A stretch of 64,000 nt of DNA from Tetracentron sinense. Taxonomy: Eukaryota > Streptophyta > Magnoliopsida > Trochodendrales > Trochodendraceae. The stretch lies in NCBI GenBank assembly GCA_015143295.1, contig CM026552.1, positions 62,428,944-62,492,943 of the forward strand, written 5' to 3'. The notes under the pieces were generated by a model, which had not been told where the DNA came from, made no database searches, and was given only the letters and a program-made list of their open reading frames with translations. Shown here piece after piece: positions 43,737-55,219 of this stretch (position 1 is its first letter; the number at the start of each line of letters is the position of its first letter). The position numbers were made by a program, and so were the translations under genes.

Positions 43737-44951
43737 TGTAAATCCCTAAATAGGTGTTGGCAAATTCCGTGATCATTAGATAGGTCATGTGAGTCGAGTC
43801 GTCGAGTCATGTTCAACTTGTCAGAAGAGAAGAGCTAAAGCTTAAAGAAGATTGAAGAAAGTGAAGAAAAAGCCCCTACTCTGGATCTAGAAAGGTAATG
43901 GACTTAGAGACCCCTACCCAGGTTGTATTTGGCTTAGATAACTCTAAACATACCTAGGAGGATAGTTTTAAACCTAACAAAGTTGTTTGATCTTAGTTGA
44001 ATCAAATAAACATGAAAAGACATATGGTTTGAAAAAAAATTTGTCTCAACCGATCGCTCTGTATTGAGACCGATCGATCGGTGGCCTACCGAGCGATCGG
44101 TGGCTATCGACTGGACAAAAATTTTGTATGGGGTATTTTTCCAGAGAGATGATTTTTAACCGAGCGATCGGTCATGAGAACCGAGCGATCCGTTTTGGAC
44201 CGAGCGATCGGTAATGAGCACCAATCGATCGGTCCCCGTAAAAAGAATTTTTATTTTTCTAGATTCTTTTTTTAAACCCTATATAAACAACTTTTTGGAG
44301 ACCTAATTCGTGTCTTTGATTTTTTTGAAAGAGTAGAGGTCTGAGAAACTCCTCTAGGGTTTTTCCTATTGTTCTATTAGATCTTTGTTGATCCCTCCTC
44401 TTTCTTTGATCCTAGAGAATGCAAGTATAGATCTTGCATTGTGTGATCTCAGATCTGTATGAGATCCCTCTAGGGTTTGAAACTTCCTAAATTGATTCAC
44501 AACCCTACACCTTGTGTGTGTGTCCGGTGTTTGATCCGGAGCCTTCGTGGAAGGAGATCGATCGTGTGTGATCGTGGTTTTGAAGTAGCTTGAGAAGATT
44601 TGGTAGGTGTGGAATCGAAGCTGCTACGGCGGAGATCGAACCTACTGGTTCGTGGAAATCAAGAGTAAGAGTCTATACCTAGGAACGTCGTTTCTGTTTT
44701 GGTAAGGTCTTGTCTTGTACTTGATATCTTTTCATAGTGAAGTTTATTGTTGGACAAGGTCCCGTGGTTTTTTCCTGTTAGGGTTTTCCACGTAAAAATC
44801 TTCTGTGTTTGATTTTTGTGGATTGTATGAGTGAATTGTTCATTGATTTCTAAACATATTAATTGAAAAATTAAAATTGGTTAGAAATTATTAGATAGAC
44901 CTATTCACCCCCCCTCTAGGTCTTAGAGATCATTGATCTGGATAAATTTCA
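43737..44951 (+). repeat. Copia 3' LTR, complete (1215 bp)
   Basis: TGTAAATCCCTAAATAGG...GATAAATTTCA. Palindromes of the ACCGATCGATCGGT type at 44049-44233, one more than in the 5' copy. TATA box CTATATAAAC at about 44279-44289. Followed by the GTAGC duplication and D's LTR. Confidence 0.93.
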
Positions 44952-44956
44952 GTAGC

Positions 44957-47269
44957 CACTTGGCCTTTCACATAGTCCAATTAATAAATAAAGAAGAATT
45001 TAGAAATTCTAAAACACCAGAAATATTCCTTTTTGAATGACGAGTCCAACGCAAGTTGAATCGTCAAAATCCGATGAACGAGTCAAAAGTTATGGCCAAA
45101 ATACCCCAAGGGGTCTGCTAGTGAAGAAGGATGAAAAAAAGGGTTTAACGATCGATCGCCTCACACCGACGATCGATCGTCACAAGCCTAGAAACTTGGG
45201 CAATCTGCTAGAAGTTGGATGATCGATCGTCCAAAGCTTTATGATCGATCGCCCTAAACCCAGAAATTTGATGGCTTTCGAGAAGCTGGATGATCGATAG
45301 TCTGGAGACAAGAATCTGGGCAAGTCTACGTGAACGTGGACGATCAATCGTCCCGAGACCGACGATCGATCGTCATCGTGGAACTCTGTTTTTTTTTAAG
45401 ACCCGAAATCAAGGGTTTCAACCCTTGGGCTTATAAATTGAAGCCATTTGGGGATTTTTGGGAATCCTAAACCTAAAAGAGAGGAAATGAGAGAAAAGAT
45501 TGAGAGAAGAAGAGAGGAGAGATTTGGGAAAATCTCCAAGGGGGATTGCATCCAAGATCAAGAGGAGATTAAGATCTCCCCAAATCAAGCAAGGCTTCTT
45601 CATATCTAAGGTTGAGTTCTCCTCTTTCAAGTTGGAGCTTCAATCAAGGGTTTTCTCCCCTTTTTCAAGGTCGATACCCTATACTACCCTCCTAGTTCAC
45701 ATTCTTCTTCTTTTCTTGGATTTTCCCCCAAATTCTAAACATGATAAAGTAATGGGATACATGAATGGAGGTGGATGGTTGTGTGGATTTGTATGGGCAA
45801 TGGATGTCGTGTGTACGTGTTGTGATGAACGAAATGGGAAGGGCATTGTATTAATAATGAACACACATGTATGCTGTGAGCATTAACCCACCTAGAAATG
45901 CAAGATTTAGGTATTAACCATAATGCACATACCAAGTGTTTGATGAAATGCCACAATGAAGGAAATGATAATTGTTCTTAGAAAATGCATGTGTGAAGTT
46001 CTTTACTTCCTAGAATGGCATGTTGATAGATTAAATGCTTATCAATTGATTTAATTATTGATCAAATGCAAATGTTTTCTATACCCTTGTCATTCTTAAT
46101 TGTACACGAAACCACGAGCACGACATGTAGTCCATGAGTAGGGCTTTTCAAGCATGAAACACCGTGTTTTGGGGAAAGCTTGCTTGCTGTAGCCCTATTT
46201 TAGTAGACTAGGCTTGGTAAGCAATAAATTTCCTTAATTGAATCCCTCCTTCTTGACTAGCTCCTCATGCTAAAACTAAAATTCTCGATTCACGAACACT
46301 ATGACAAGGCCAAACGTAAGGGTTGGTATGAGAGGTAGGGCATATCTCAAGATATGTTTTGCCTCGCCTTTGACAAGAACAAGAAACCGCAAAACAAAAC
46401 TCCAAGCCTGCATGTTTACTCTAAATGCATTTTCGCTAAAGAGGGATTTCCCCTCACAAGTTGTATCTCATTTAAAATGAGGGGGTTCTAAACCACCCTC
46501 CTTCACAAGTGCATCTCATTAGAAGAGGGGTCTCCCCTCCCTCACAAGTAGCATGAGCATATTTAAATTTCAAGCAAGCAAGAACACGACATGACATGAC
46601 ATAACAAGACAAGCAAGACAAAACATGACAAGACAAGTTTTCAAGCACGAAAAGAGCATTTTCAAGTCAAGTCAAGTACACGAAGATTTTAAGAGTTTTT
46701 CTCGGCTTTGAAGTGATGCAAGCATGATATATAAACTGTTTACTTTCTTGTATGATATGAATTGCTTCCGCTTTATATTTCATTATTGTATTGCTATGAC
46801 TGTTGGTTAGTATTTGGTACCCGCTGAGTATTCCATGCTCAGCCGTAAATCTCATGTCGGCAGGTGATAGTGGAGTGGCTGTTCCTTTTGACATTTGTGC
46901 TCCTAGCCCATGGGTAGAGGAGGAGTACATCGAGGAGGCCCCTGCTAAGGAGCCTCAGGTAGAGGCCTATTACTAGGTGGTAGATTCTAAGTGAGTGTGG
47001 GTGAGCATGAGAGATTTATACCCATGTATTTTGGCGGGCATGTCCGAACCTTTCTTTTGTTTACATTTTGTACAACTTGGATCATGTATATACATAGAGG
47101 TTTTGGTTAGACTTCCGTTGTGCCATGTTCGTGTATGCTTCCATTATTTTATCCTCTTTTGTATATGCTCCGAGTATTTTACAGGTTGGTTTGTTAAGCA
47201 CGCCATGTAGGTCATGACAAGTCGTCCAAGATTCACTCTAACTCTTAGGGTGGGTTTTGGGTCGCGACA
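44957..47269 (+). repeat. Element D 5' LTR, remaining 2.3 kb
   Basis: Resumes with CACTTGGCCTTTCAC after the copia insertion and ends GGGTCGCGACA. Landmarks: block GTTGAATCGTCAAAATCCG (45054); six or so GACGATCGATCGTC-like palindromes (45148-45385); TATA TTATAAATT at 45431; donor-like CAAG|GTCGATAC at 45670; stem-loop 46332-46365; stem-loop 46823-46843; acceptor ending 46863; acidic frame 46864-46976 (VPFDICAPSPWVEEEYIEE... TAG). Unlike the others, this leader has an ATG at 45487. Confidence 0.9.
46864..46976 (+). CDS. Short conserved acidic reading frame in element D LTR
   Basis: Core PFDICAPSPWVEEEYIEE, then a diverged tail ending AYY and TAG. Against LTR1, the Pro, Asp, Val, Glu and Tyr codons differ at silent positions while the residues are kept, and Val-to-Ile occurs twice. 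This pattern suggests coding. Start mechanism unknown. Confidence 0.4.
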
Positions 47270-47273
47270 GAAG

Positions 47274-47285
47274 TGGTATCAGAGC
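47274..47285 (+). other. Primer-binding site of element D
   Basis: TGGTATCAGAGC, a perfect match to the initiator tRNA-Met type, 4 bases after the LTR end. Confidence 0.9.
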
Positions 47286-47622
47286 TTAGGATTTTTAGGT
47301 CTTTAGGGTCACTTAGAATCTGGTACCACACCTTAACAAGAGCATATGTCAGGAAGCAAGTTAGGAAGGAAGCAAGTCGGAAGCGAGTCATGTTCCAAGT
47401 GTAAGACTAAACTTTAGTCTTAATCTAAAATGGTTGCTTCAACCAAGTGCATGTCTAGAAACGCTAGAACACTAAGTCTATTATGCATACACCGATGGTT
47501 ATGATGTGATGTATATTAGTCTTATACAAATAATACTACTTGAATTATTGTGAAGTGGAACTGTAATAAATGGTGGTTCCAAGTTAGACTCATGTGGTGC
47601 TATTGTTCTCAGGACTTTAGTC

Positions 47623-48679
47623 ATGAGGCGGGGCACACGGGGTCGCAGACAACATACGACAACTTCTTCCTCCTCTCAAAATGAGGATGAGCAGCCAGAC
47701 CTCTCTTAGGTCCTCGGTTCTATTACAGAGACACTAGCCATACTGGTGGCTAGGCAGGTTATTCCATCATCGGCAGCACCTACTCCACCTCCTGCAGCAC
47801 CAGCACATCGTACAGCTGGGGTTGAGGCATTTCGGAGAATGAGGCCTCCAGCATTCCATGGGAGTGTGGACCCTCTTGCTGCAAAGGCATGGATCCTCCA
47901 ATTGGAGAAGATCTTCACGGTCCTCTCACCCACGAAGAAAGATAGAGTAGCATGGGTTGTTTTCATGCTAGAGGGTGAGGCCCACCATTGGTGGTTATCC
48001 GCCTTGAGGACTCGAGAATTGACCAGGCAAGGTCAACCATGGACTTGGGGCGAGTTCATGGATACCTTCTACAAGAAGTACTTCCCGGTGGGAGCTCGAG
48101 AAAAGAAAGAGAGGGAGTTCATCAACCTCGAGCAGGGTTCAATGACTGTGGCCGTGTATGAGGCCAAGTTCTCGGAACTCTCGAGATTCGCACCTCACAT
48201 GATTGCCACCGAGGGGATGAAGGTGAGGAGGTTTGAGCATTGGCCCTTATCAGTACGCGTGGCCAGCACCACCACAAAGGCCATCTTATGTTCCTCCAGC
48301 TCCACGATAGTATGCGCCTCAGGCACCACGACCTCAGGCTCTTCCGGCCCCACGACCCGTTGCACCTTAGGCAGTGAGGTATGCTCCACCTCCGGCCCCT
48401 CCGACAAGTCTTACGATCGAAGGTACCTGGCAGGAGAGTGCCGGAAGGCATCGGGTGGATGTTTCCACTGTGGTCGCCAGGGCCACATGATCAGGGATTG
48501 CTTGATGAGGCATCTTCCAGGCCAGTCGCAGGGGATTAGGCCCCCAATCCGTCCACCAGGATCATACCAAGCATCCTCCCAGCCTACACGGTTTGCACCT
48601 CAGCCTTGCCAGGCGAACCAAGGGCGAGTATTTGCCTTGACAGAGGGTGATGCACTTGCATCTAACAATGTAGTGCAAG
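47623..48679 (+). pseudogene. gag: Element D gag, stop plus internal deletion
   Basis: ATG 47623 (MRRGTRGRRQH). TAG at 47707-47709 replaces the Gln present in C. The core is visible (FHGSVDPLAAKAW, EGEAHHWW, FINLEQGS, FSELSRF). At about 48238 some 170-200 bases present in B and C are deleted and the frame shifts, giving an out-of-frame stretch until about 48410. The zinc knuckle CFHCGRQGHMIRDC is canonical here. Ends at the gag-pol donor (48679). Confidence 0.85.
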
Positions 48680-48822
48680 GTACACAGTTGTAGTTTTATT
48701 TAATTATCCATAATTATTTTGTTATGTATTGTTTAATTGGGTACGTATATGGCATGTTATATAGATATATACCTATATATATACGCTGTTGATGCATAAA
48801 TTCTAGCTAGCTATAATTTTAG
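48680..48822 (+). other. Inferred gag-pol intron of element D (143 bp)
   Basis: CAAG|GTACAC to TATAATTTTAG|GAACC. The sequence is diverged from B and C and its length differs by 5 bases, yet both borders and the split-codon phase are kept, as expected of an intron. Confidence 0.65.
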
Positions 48823-51800
48823 GAACCTTATTAGTAAATGAATGTTTGGCTCGAGTGTTGATTGACACGGGATCCACTCACTCTTTTGTCTCACCCAGTT
48901 TTGCAAAAGGTTTTGCGTCTGAGTCTAGTCCATTGGAGAGAGAGTTAACCATTGCAACTCCACTTGGAAAGTCAATCGATACGGATAGAGTACACAAGGA
49001 TAGTGTGGTATAATTGGGGCAGAAGAATGAATTATTATTCGACCTCATCGTCCTGGATTTCCAAGACTCGGACTTCGACGTCATCCTTGGGATGGATTAG
49101 CTGTCAACTCACCACGAACATGTGGCGTGCTTTGAGAAGGTGGTGAACTTCAAGCCGAAAGGAGTAAAGCCGTTTCATTTTTGAGGATTTCAAAGAAGGG
49201 ATATTGCTCACTTTGCGATACTAAGCTTACCGAACCCCGAGGTAAAGGACTCTTCGACTATTCCGATCGTGAGTGAATTTTTGGATGTCCAGAGGAGTTG
49301 CCAGGGTTGCCCCTAGACAGGGAGATTGAATTCATGATCGAGCTTGCACCAGGCACAACTCCCATCTCCCGGGCTCTGTATAGGATGGCCCCGATTGAAC
49401 TCAAGGAGTTGAAGGCTCAATTGGAGGAGATGCAAGACCTTGGTTTCATTCGACCAAGTGTCTCACCGTGGGGTGCCCCGGTGCTATTTGTCAATAAGAA
49501 GGATGGCTCGATGCGGATGTTCGTTGATTATAGGTAGTTGAACAAAGTCACAATAAAGAATAGGTATCCATTGCCTAGGATTGATGACTTGTTCGATCAG
49601 TTAAAGGGAGCAAAATTTTTCTCTAAGATTGTTCTTCGGTCCGGTTACCACCAGTTGAAGATCAAGGCGGAAGACATTTCCAAAACTGTATTCAGGACTC
49701 GATATGGGCATTACGAGTTCTTAGTGATGCCTTTCGGTCTCACGAATGCGCCGACAGCCTTTATGGATCTGATGAACGGGGTGTTCTGACCATATCTGGA
49801 TCGATGCGTGATAGTATTTGTCGATGACATCTTGGTCTATTCCCAGACACGGAAAGATCACGTGCGAGACCTCCGCCTTGCTCTGGAAATGTTGAGAGAG
49901 CATAGGCTATATGCCAAATTGAGCAAGTATGAATTCTGGCTAGAGAAAGTGGCATTCCTAGGTCACGTTGTTTCTGCGGAAGGCATCTCGATAGATCCAA
50001 AGAAGATAGAGGCAGTTATGAGTTGGGTGATGCCAAAGAGTGTCACTGAGATACACAGATCCCTGGGCTTGGTAGGCTACTATAGGAGATTGGTAGAGGG
50101 GTTCTCTAGCCTTGCAGCGCCGCTCACTTACCTATCTAGGAAGAATGCCAAGTTTATATGGAGTGATTAGTGCGAGATCAGCTTCACGGAGCTGAAGAAG
50201 AGGCTTACCACGGCTCCAGTCCTTACAGTGTCATCCGGGCATGGTGGTTATGAGGTGTATAGTGATGTCTCGCACGTTGGGCTTGGGTGTGTTCTCATGC
50301 AACACAAGAAGGTCATTGCCTATGCATCAAGGCAATTAAAGGAACATCAAAAGAATTACCCCACGCACGACTTAGAGCTTGCCGCAGTAGTGTTCACACT
50401 CAAGATTTGGTGACATTACCTTTATGGGGAAGAGTTCTATGTGTTCACAAACCACAAGAGCCTCAAGTACCTCTTTTCCCAAAAGGAACTGAATTTACGG
50501 CAACGGCGTTGGATGGAATTTTTGAAAGACTATGACTGCTCTATTCAGTATCACCAGGGCAAAGCGAATGTAGTGGCTGATGCTTTGAGTAGAAGACCTC
50601 CGGGGTTGTTGGCTCACATGTTAGTATGAGAATCGAAGCTATTGAAAGATTTGGCAAACCTAGACATCAGTGTCAATGCTTCCATCCGCAGTCCTATCAT
50701 AGCAAATATCAGGGTTCGGCCATACATCATTGATCAGATCCGAGAGTTACAGGCTTCAGATGTTGACTTGTTGGCTTTCTGGGACAAGGAAGTTGCCAAG
50801 GGCAGTGAAGACTTTTCTCTGACTAGCCGAGGTACTATCACATTCAGGAGAAGGCTATGTGTCCCTGCCGATGTAGAGTTGAAGCAGGAGATTATGGATG
50901 AAGCCCACCGTTCGAAGTATACAGTGCATCCTGAGGGTACGAAGATGTACCAGAACCTCAAGGGGCAAAATGTTTGGTGTGTTAGCAAGTGAAGGTAGAG
51001 TACATGAGACCGGTGGGTCTATTACAATCTATCCCTATTCCCGAGGAAAAATAGGAGCACATCTCCATGGACTTCATTGTTGGCTTGCCACGTACAACAA
51101 GGAACGCAGATGCAATACGGGTTGTGGTGGACCGTTTGACGAAGTCTACGCATTTCTTGCCCTATCGGACTACCTTCAATTCAAATCATTTAGCGGCGTT
51201 GTATGTCAAAGAAATAGCTTGGTTGCACGGAGTCCCAGTGAGCATTGTGTTGGATAGAGATCCTCGATTCACTTCCAGTTCTAGAAGAGTTTCCAAAGTG
51301 CCATGGGTTCCCGTTTGGACTTTAGCACCGCCTTCCATCCACAAATGGATGGGCAAACAGAACGGGTGAATCAAATCATCGAGGACATGCTCCGAGCATG
51401 TATGCTAGACTTCAAGGGGAGTTAGGAAGACCACTTGCCTTTAGTGGAGTTTGCTTATAATAACAGCTACCAGGTAAGTATCCAGATGGCGCCTTTTGAG
51501 GCTTTGTATGGGAGAAGTTGTAGATCTCCTTTGTATTGGGATGAAGTTGGAGAAAGGAAGGTACTGGGCCCCAAATTGATTGAGCAGACTGCTGATAAGG
51601 TTAAGCTTATCCGGGAGAGGTTGAAGGCCACACAGGATAGGCAGAAGAGCGATGCCGATACTCGTAGGTGAGATCTTGAGTTTTGAGTTGGTGATTTTGT
51701 GTTTGTTAAGATTTCACCAACAAAGGGTGTCACGAGGTTTGGGAAGGGAGGCAAGCTCAGTCCGAGATACGTGGGTCCGTTCGAAATCATCACTAGAGTC

Positions 51801-52094
51801 GGTGAGGTGGCTTACTATGTTGCCTTACCCGCTCATATGGCGATGGTACACAATGTGTTTCATGTCTCTATGCTCCAAAAGTATATCCCAGATCCTTCCT
51901 ATGTCATCGAGCTTGATCCAGTAGAAATTCAGGAGGACCTCACACTGATTGTACAACCAGTGCAGATCTTGGTCAGGCGAGATCAAGTCTTGCGCAACAA
52001 GACCACCCCTTTGGTCCTTGTAAGATAGCAACACCACTCAGTAGAAGAAGCTAATTGGGAGCGAGAGGCCGAAGTGAGAGAAAAATATCCTTAA
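48823..52094 (+). pseudogene. pol: Element D pol, many stops and deletions
   Basis: Recognisable in pieces: protease [30 protein letters not shown] and FVDDILVYS; RNase [11 protein letters not shown] and DALSRR; integrase SDRDP-like and [13 protein letters not shown] motifs; SPRYVGPF; and a decayed chromodomain end. Stops include TAG near 49097 and others near 49184, 49535 and 50168. About 50 bases of the HHCC region are missing near 50965. Ends TAA at 52092-52094. Clearly dead and older than C. Confidence 0.85.
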
Positions 52095-52195
52095 CTGTTT
52101 ATTTAGATCTTTGGCACTCTCCTTGTATTTCGTCATTGTTTGTACATGTATGTATCGTCCAAATTTCGAGTAGAAATTGTTGTAAGGGGGGAGAA

Positions 52196-52330
52196 TGTAG
52201 TGCCCCGGAACTTTTCGTACCTAATAAACAGTGTTTTCGTAGCCACTTGGCCTTTCACGTAGTCCAATTAATAAATAAAGAAGAATTTAGAAATTCTAAA
52301 ATGCTAGAAATGTTCCTTTTCGAATGATGA
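52196..52330 (+). repeat. Element D 3' LTR, first about 135 bp only
   Basis: Follows the polypurine tract (AAGGGGGGAGAA before 52196), starts TGTAGTGCCCC and matches the 5' LTR up to about TTCGAATGATGAGT. It is then joined to Tat/Ogre gag. A deletion of more than 2 kb removed the rest of the LTR, the right target duplication and about 120 bases of Tat gag. Confidence 0.85.
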
Positions 52331-53060
52331 GTAGAGGCTGGTTCTTATTGTATTGGAGCATGTCCCCCAGATACAACTGCAGATGTTGCTTTGGGCAGCC
52401 TGTGCCGTCATATTTGTCAAAGTTTGGTACTTTGAACCCTGAGGGAACAGCATCCCCGGATGAGAATGTCAGATCCTCAAGAGACAGACTAGAGCTGGCA
52501 GATGCTCCTTTCATACGTCTCATTCCTCTTTCATCTGCTTAATTTCCTCGTGCTGGTCCCTGAGGGACGGAATAGGATCTGAGGATGATGGCTTGTCCTG
52601 ATTGACGTGCGAGGCCTTAGGCTGCTCATCATACTGATTATATTCTTCTCCTCCACTTGGCACGGGCATAGGGTTAGGGATGATGAGAGGGATGGGCTGA
52701 TGTTGCTTTGGATGAGGCTGTTTAGAGGTTTCCCCTGTAGGGTTTTGGATGGGTGGGTCATCGGTTCAAATGCCAATGAGAATATTCAGGGATTCCAAAA
52801 CACTGTCCAACTTACTAGCATGACTGTGATGTCCCTTTTGTGAGATTACAAGATCTCGTTGGTTCTCTAATGCTGGTCGGAAGGTTCTGTCATGGATTCT
52901 GACTGACTCTCTGTAGAGGCTATGCTGTATGCTTCTTCCGTGACTAACACCTCTGTCAGAACTGGATCTACGGCTGCTGCTTCTGCGAGAATTACAGTCA
53001 TAGAGCGAGTCATCGGTAGGGTCATGTAACTGAAAAGAATGCAATAGCTAAACATGAATA
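52331..53060 (-). pseudogene. gag: Tat/Ogre gag, N-terminal part
   Basis: The minus strand includes KVPNFDKYDGTGCPKQHLQLYLGDM (read in 20-residue parts: VPNFDKYDGTGCPKQHLQ), the typical start of the Tat gag core. Upstream are decayed frames (NQRDLVISQKG, KLDSVLESLNILI). Truncated at the joint with D. Confidence 0.8.
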
Positions 53061-53157
53061 TGCAAGATGCCAGGAAAAAGATAGAAGAAAATGATTTTTC
53101 ATTGATGCATGCAAAGTGAGTACAGGACTATGCGACTCAAAAAGAAAAAGACTCGAT

Positions 53158-54857
53158 CCTAGGCAGGTCCGTAAGGGATCACAAAATCAAGTGGCCGGGG
53201 TACACCGTTAAGGTCCATAATTTGCTGTTGGAGGGATGTGAGCTCAACCTCCATGTTGTCAATTGCCTTAGTAGCATTGAACATTCAGGATCTGAACTGT
53301 CAGATCCAAGAGGTCATCTCAACCTTTGCACCGTCAAGCTGCTCTTAGTAGAAGTGCAGTTGGGCCCTGATGACGGCTATTTCTCTGGCATCGCCTCTGC
53401 GTCTCTTCTGGAGAGCTTGAACTGTCTGCTCAAGCTGTTTGACCTGCCCCTGCATGGCTTGAAGTTCATGGTTCTGCTCCACTTCGTGTTGCCTGAATAC
53501 TTGCTGGGCCTTCTGTAGCCTTCTCTCCTTCTACTGGATCTGGAGCTGTCTCTTCAAGAAGATGTCTCTCTAGGGAACCACCATTTCAGTTATGGGTATG
53601 GTTCCTTTAGATGGAGCTGAGACTAGTGTGGGTAGTTCCCTGGGTGTGGGTATACCAGATGAAATATCAAGGTCTTCCACCCATAGTCGATATGCTAAAT
53701 CAGTCGGCGGTCCTGCTGTGATCACAAAGTCTGGCCATTGATCTCTCATGGAGCTTCGCCAACTGGACTGCAAGCGTCGAGTGAGGTTTTCAGAGTGCAC
53801 TGTGAAGCTGACATAATCAATTTCCTGCTAGTCTATCACTGGGATACGCTGAGGGAGTCCAAACTAGCAAAGGACTCGGAGTGGTGCATAAACTGTTGAG
53901 CTAGTTAGACCGGCAAGAATCATGCATCATCTTTCGGTTATGATGACGCGAGGTAGCTTTCTCAAGACTAGCAACTCGCACTACGATGTGATCTCCTCTT
54001 CTGATAGAGTTTAGAGAAGTCGATAGAGCGTTCTGACGTCTATAGACACACTATCCTGCCCTGATTTTGAGAAATCTTTTGGGGTAGACTGTATGCATCA
54101 CGGAGATTGGCAGGTACTGGGATGATCGTAGGTAGGTGGCCTACCAACCATAGGTATAAGAGAGGTGTACTGGCATGAAAGATGTCCTTTTTGCAGTCTG
54201 CTGCTTGGTTGATAGCCTTGAGAAGCTCTGCAAGGATGACAGGTACAACTGATCTAGAGTTCTGCATGTCCTCGATGATCCCTACCAGTACTGATTCGGC
54301 GAGGGAGCGGCACTTCGGGAATACCAACTGAGACATAGCTATCAGTGCAAAGGAGTTGAGACCGGGAATTTCAATTGTTATGGTGTCAGGGTTCTACTTG
54401 CGCTTGTACTACTTCTCTAGATACTCTACGGGTATCCGACCAAAAGAACAGTTAGGACCATGCTGCAAGCAGACAGGCTTGATATGAAAGAACATTAATA
54501 GGTCTGCCTGATATATTGTTTTATAGCGCATTACGATGGCTTCGTCGTCCATGTTTAAACCAAAAATGCACTGAATCTCTTCCAATGTTGGACACAATTC
54601 ATTTTTACCAAAATCGAACACCATATGTGTGGGTTCCAACACTGGATAGCAGCGTTCATGAGGCGTGGGTCTGGCTTAACCATGGATAGGTCTAGGATGA
54701 TTCTCGTTCTGTAGTACTAAGTCCAAGCGAGACACTGATTCAGGGTGAAGGCCTTAATTGATTCCCAGAGGTTATCGTCACATACTACCTGAGATGTCAA
54801 ATGTATGGGCCGTGACGGTAGACCAATTGACTGAACAATTCTTGAAGGACCTGTCAT
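53158..54857 (-). pseudogene. Ogre-type extra ORF1 upstream of gag, broken
   Basis: Ogre-like elements carry an ORF of unknown role before gag. Here the minus strand shows its N-terminal domain (FDFGKNELCPTLEEIQCIFG at 54.6 kb, resembling the DUF7745-type domain of plant retroelement proteins). Then come LVFPKCRSLAESVLVGIIED and YLWLVGHLPTIIPVP, a linker, and a heptad-rich, coiled-coil-like tail (LQKAQQVFRQHEVEQNHE, VKQLEQTVQALQKRRR). The last piece ends TAG at about 53158. Several stops and frameshifts interrupt it. Assignment is from motif memory and position. Confidence 0.6.
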
Positions 54858-55219
54858 CTACCTAGACAAGAGACAGACTCGATATGAGTGTACTGTGTAT
54901 GCAGATGAAAAATACAAAGGTGATGATGATTGACTTTTGATTTTTCTTGATTTTGATTGGGTGTGACAAGGCACATGTTCTTCGATAGGGCAGTCGGACA
55001 GAGTTTCGGCATACATAACCCAGGTTGATGGAAATCGGGGGCTTATCAGGTCAAGGTTATGGATCGGTCTTGGAAAGACTTGTTTGCCTGGGATTTGTAC
55101 CCCATATGCTGTGTCAGGATGTAGGGTTGGATGTAGCTTATTACAAGCACAGGTTTGGCTCATTACATGCCCCAAGGTGGGTGCTTATCAGGGTAAAAGT
55201 ACCCAAATAGTCAACCATG
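54858..55219 (-). other. Tat/Ogre leader between ORF1 and solo LTR S2
   Basis: No convincing coding region. It lies between the presumed ORF1 start and the S2 insertion, and continues at 58388. Confidence 0.5.

Larger units (their letters stand above)
26396..44956 (+). mobile_element. SIRE-like Ty1/copia element inserted in D's LTR (target duplication GTAGC)
   Basis: The element spans 26401-44951. GTAGC at 26396-26400 and 44952-44956 is an exact 5-bp duplication of D's LTR sequence. It has a truncated 5' LTR, truncated gag, pol in copia order (protease, integrase, RT, RNase H), an accessory gene downstream of pol, polypurine tracts and a full 3' LTR. The gag and pol motifs and the extra gene after pol place it in the SIRE/Maximus lineage. 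It contains the whole of element C between 33676 and 43344. Confidence 0.93.
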
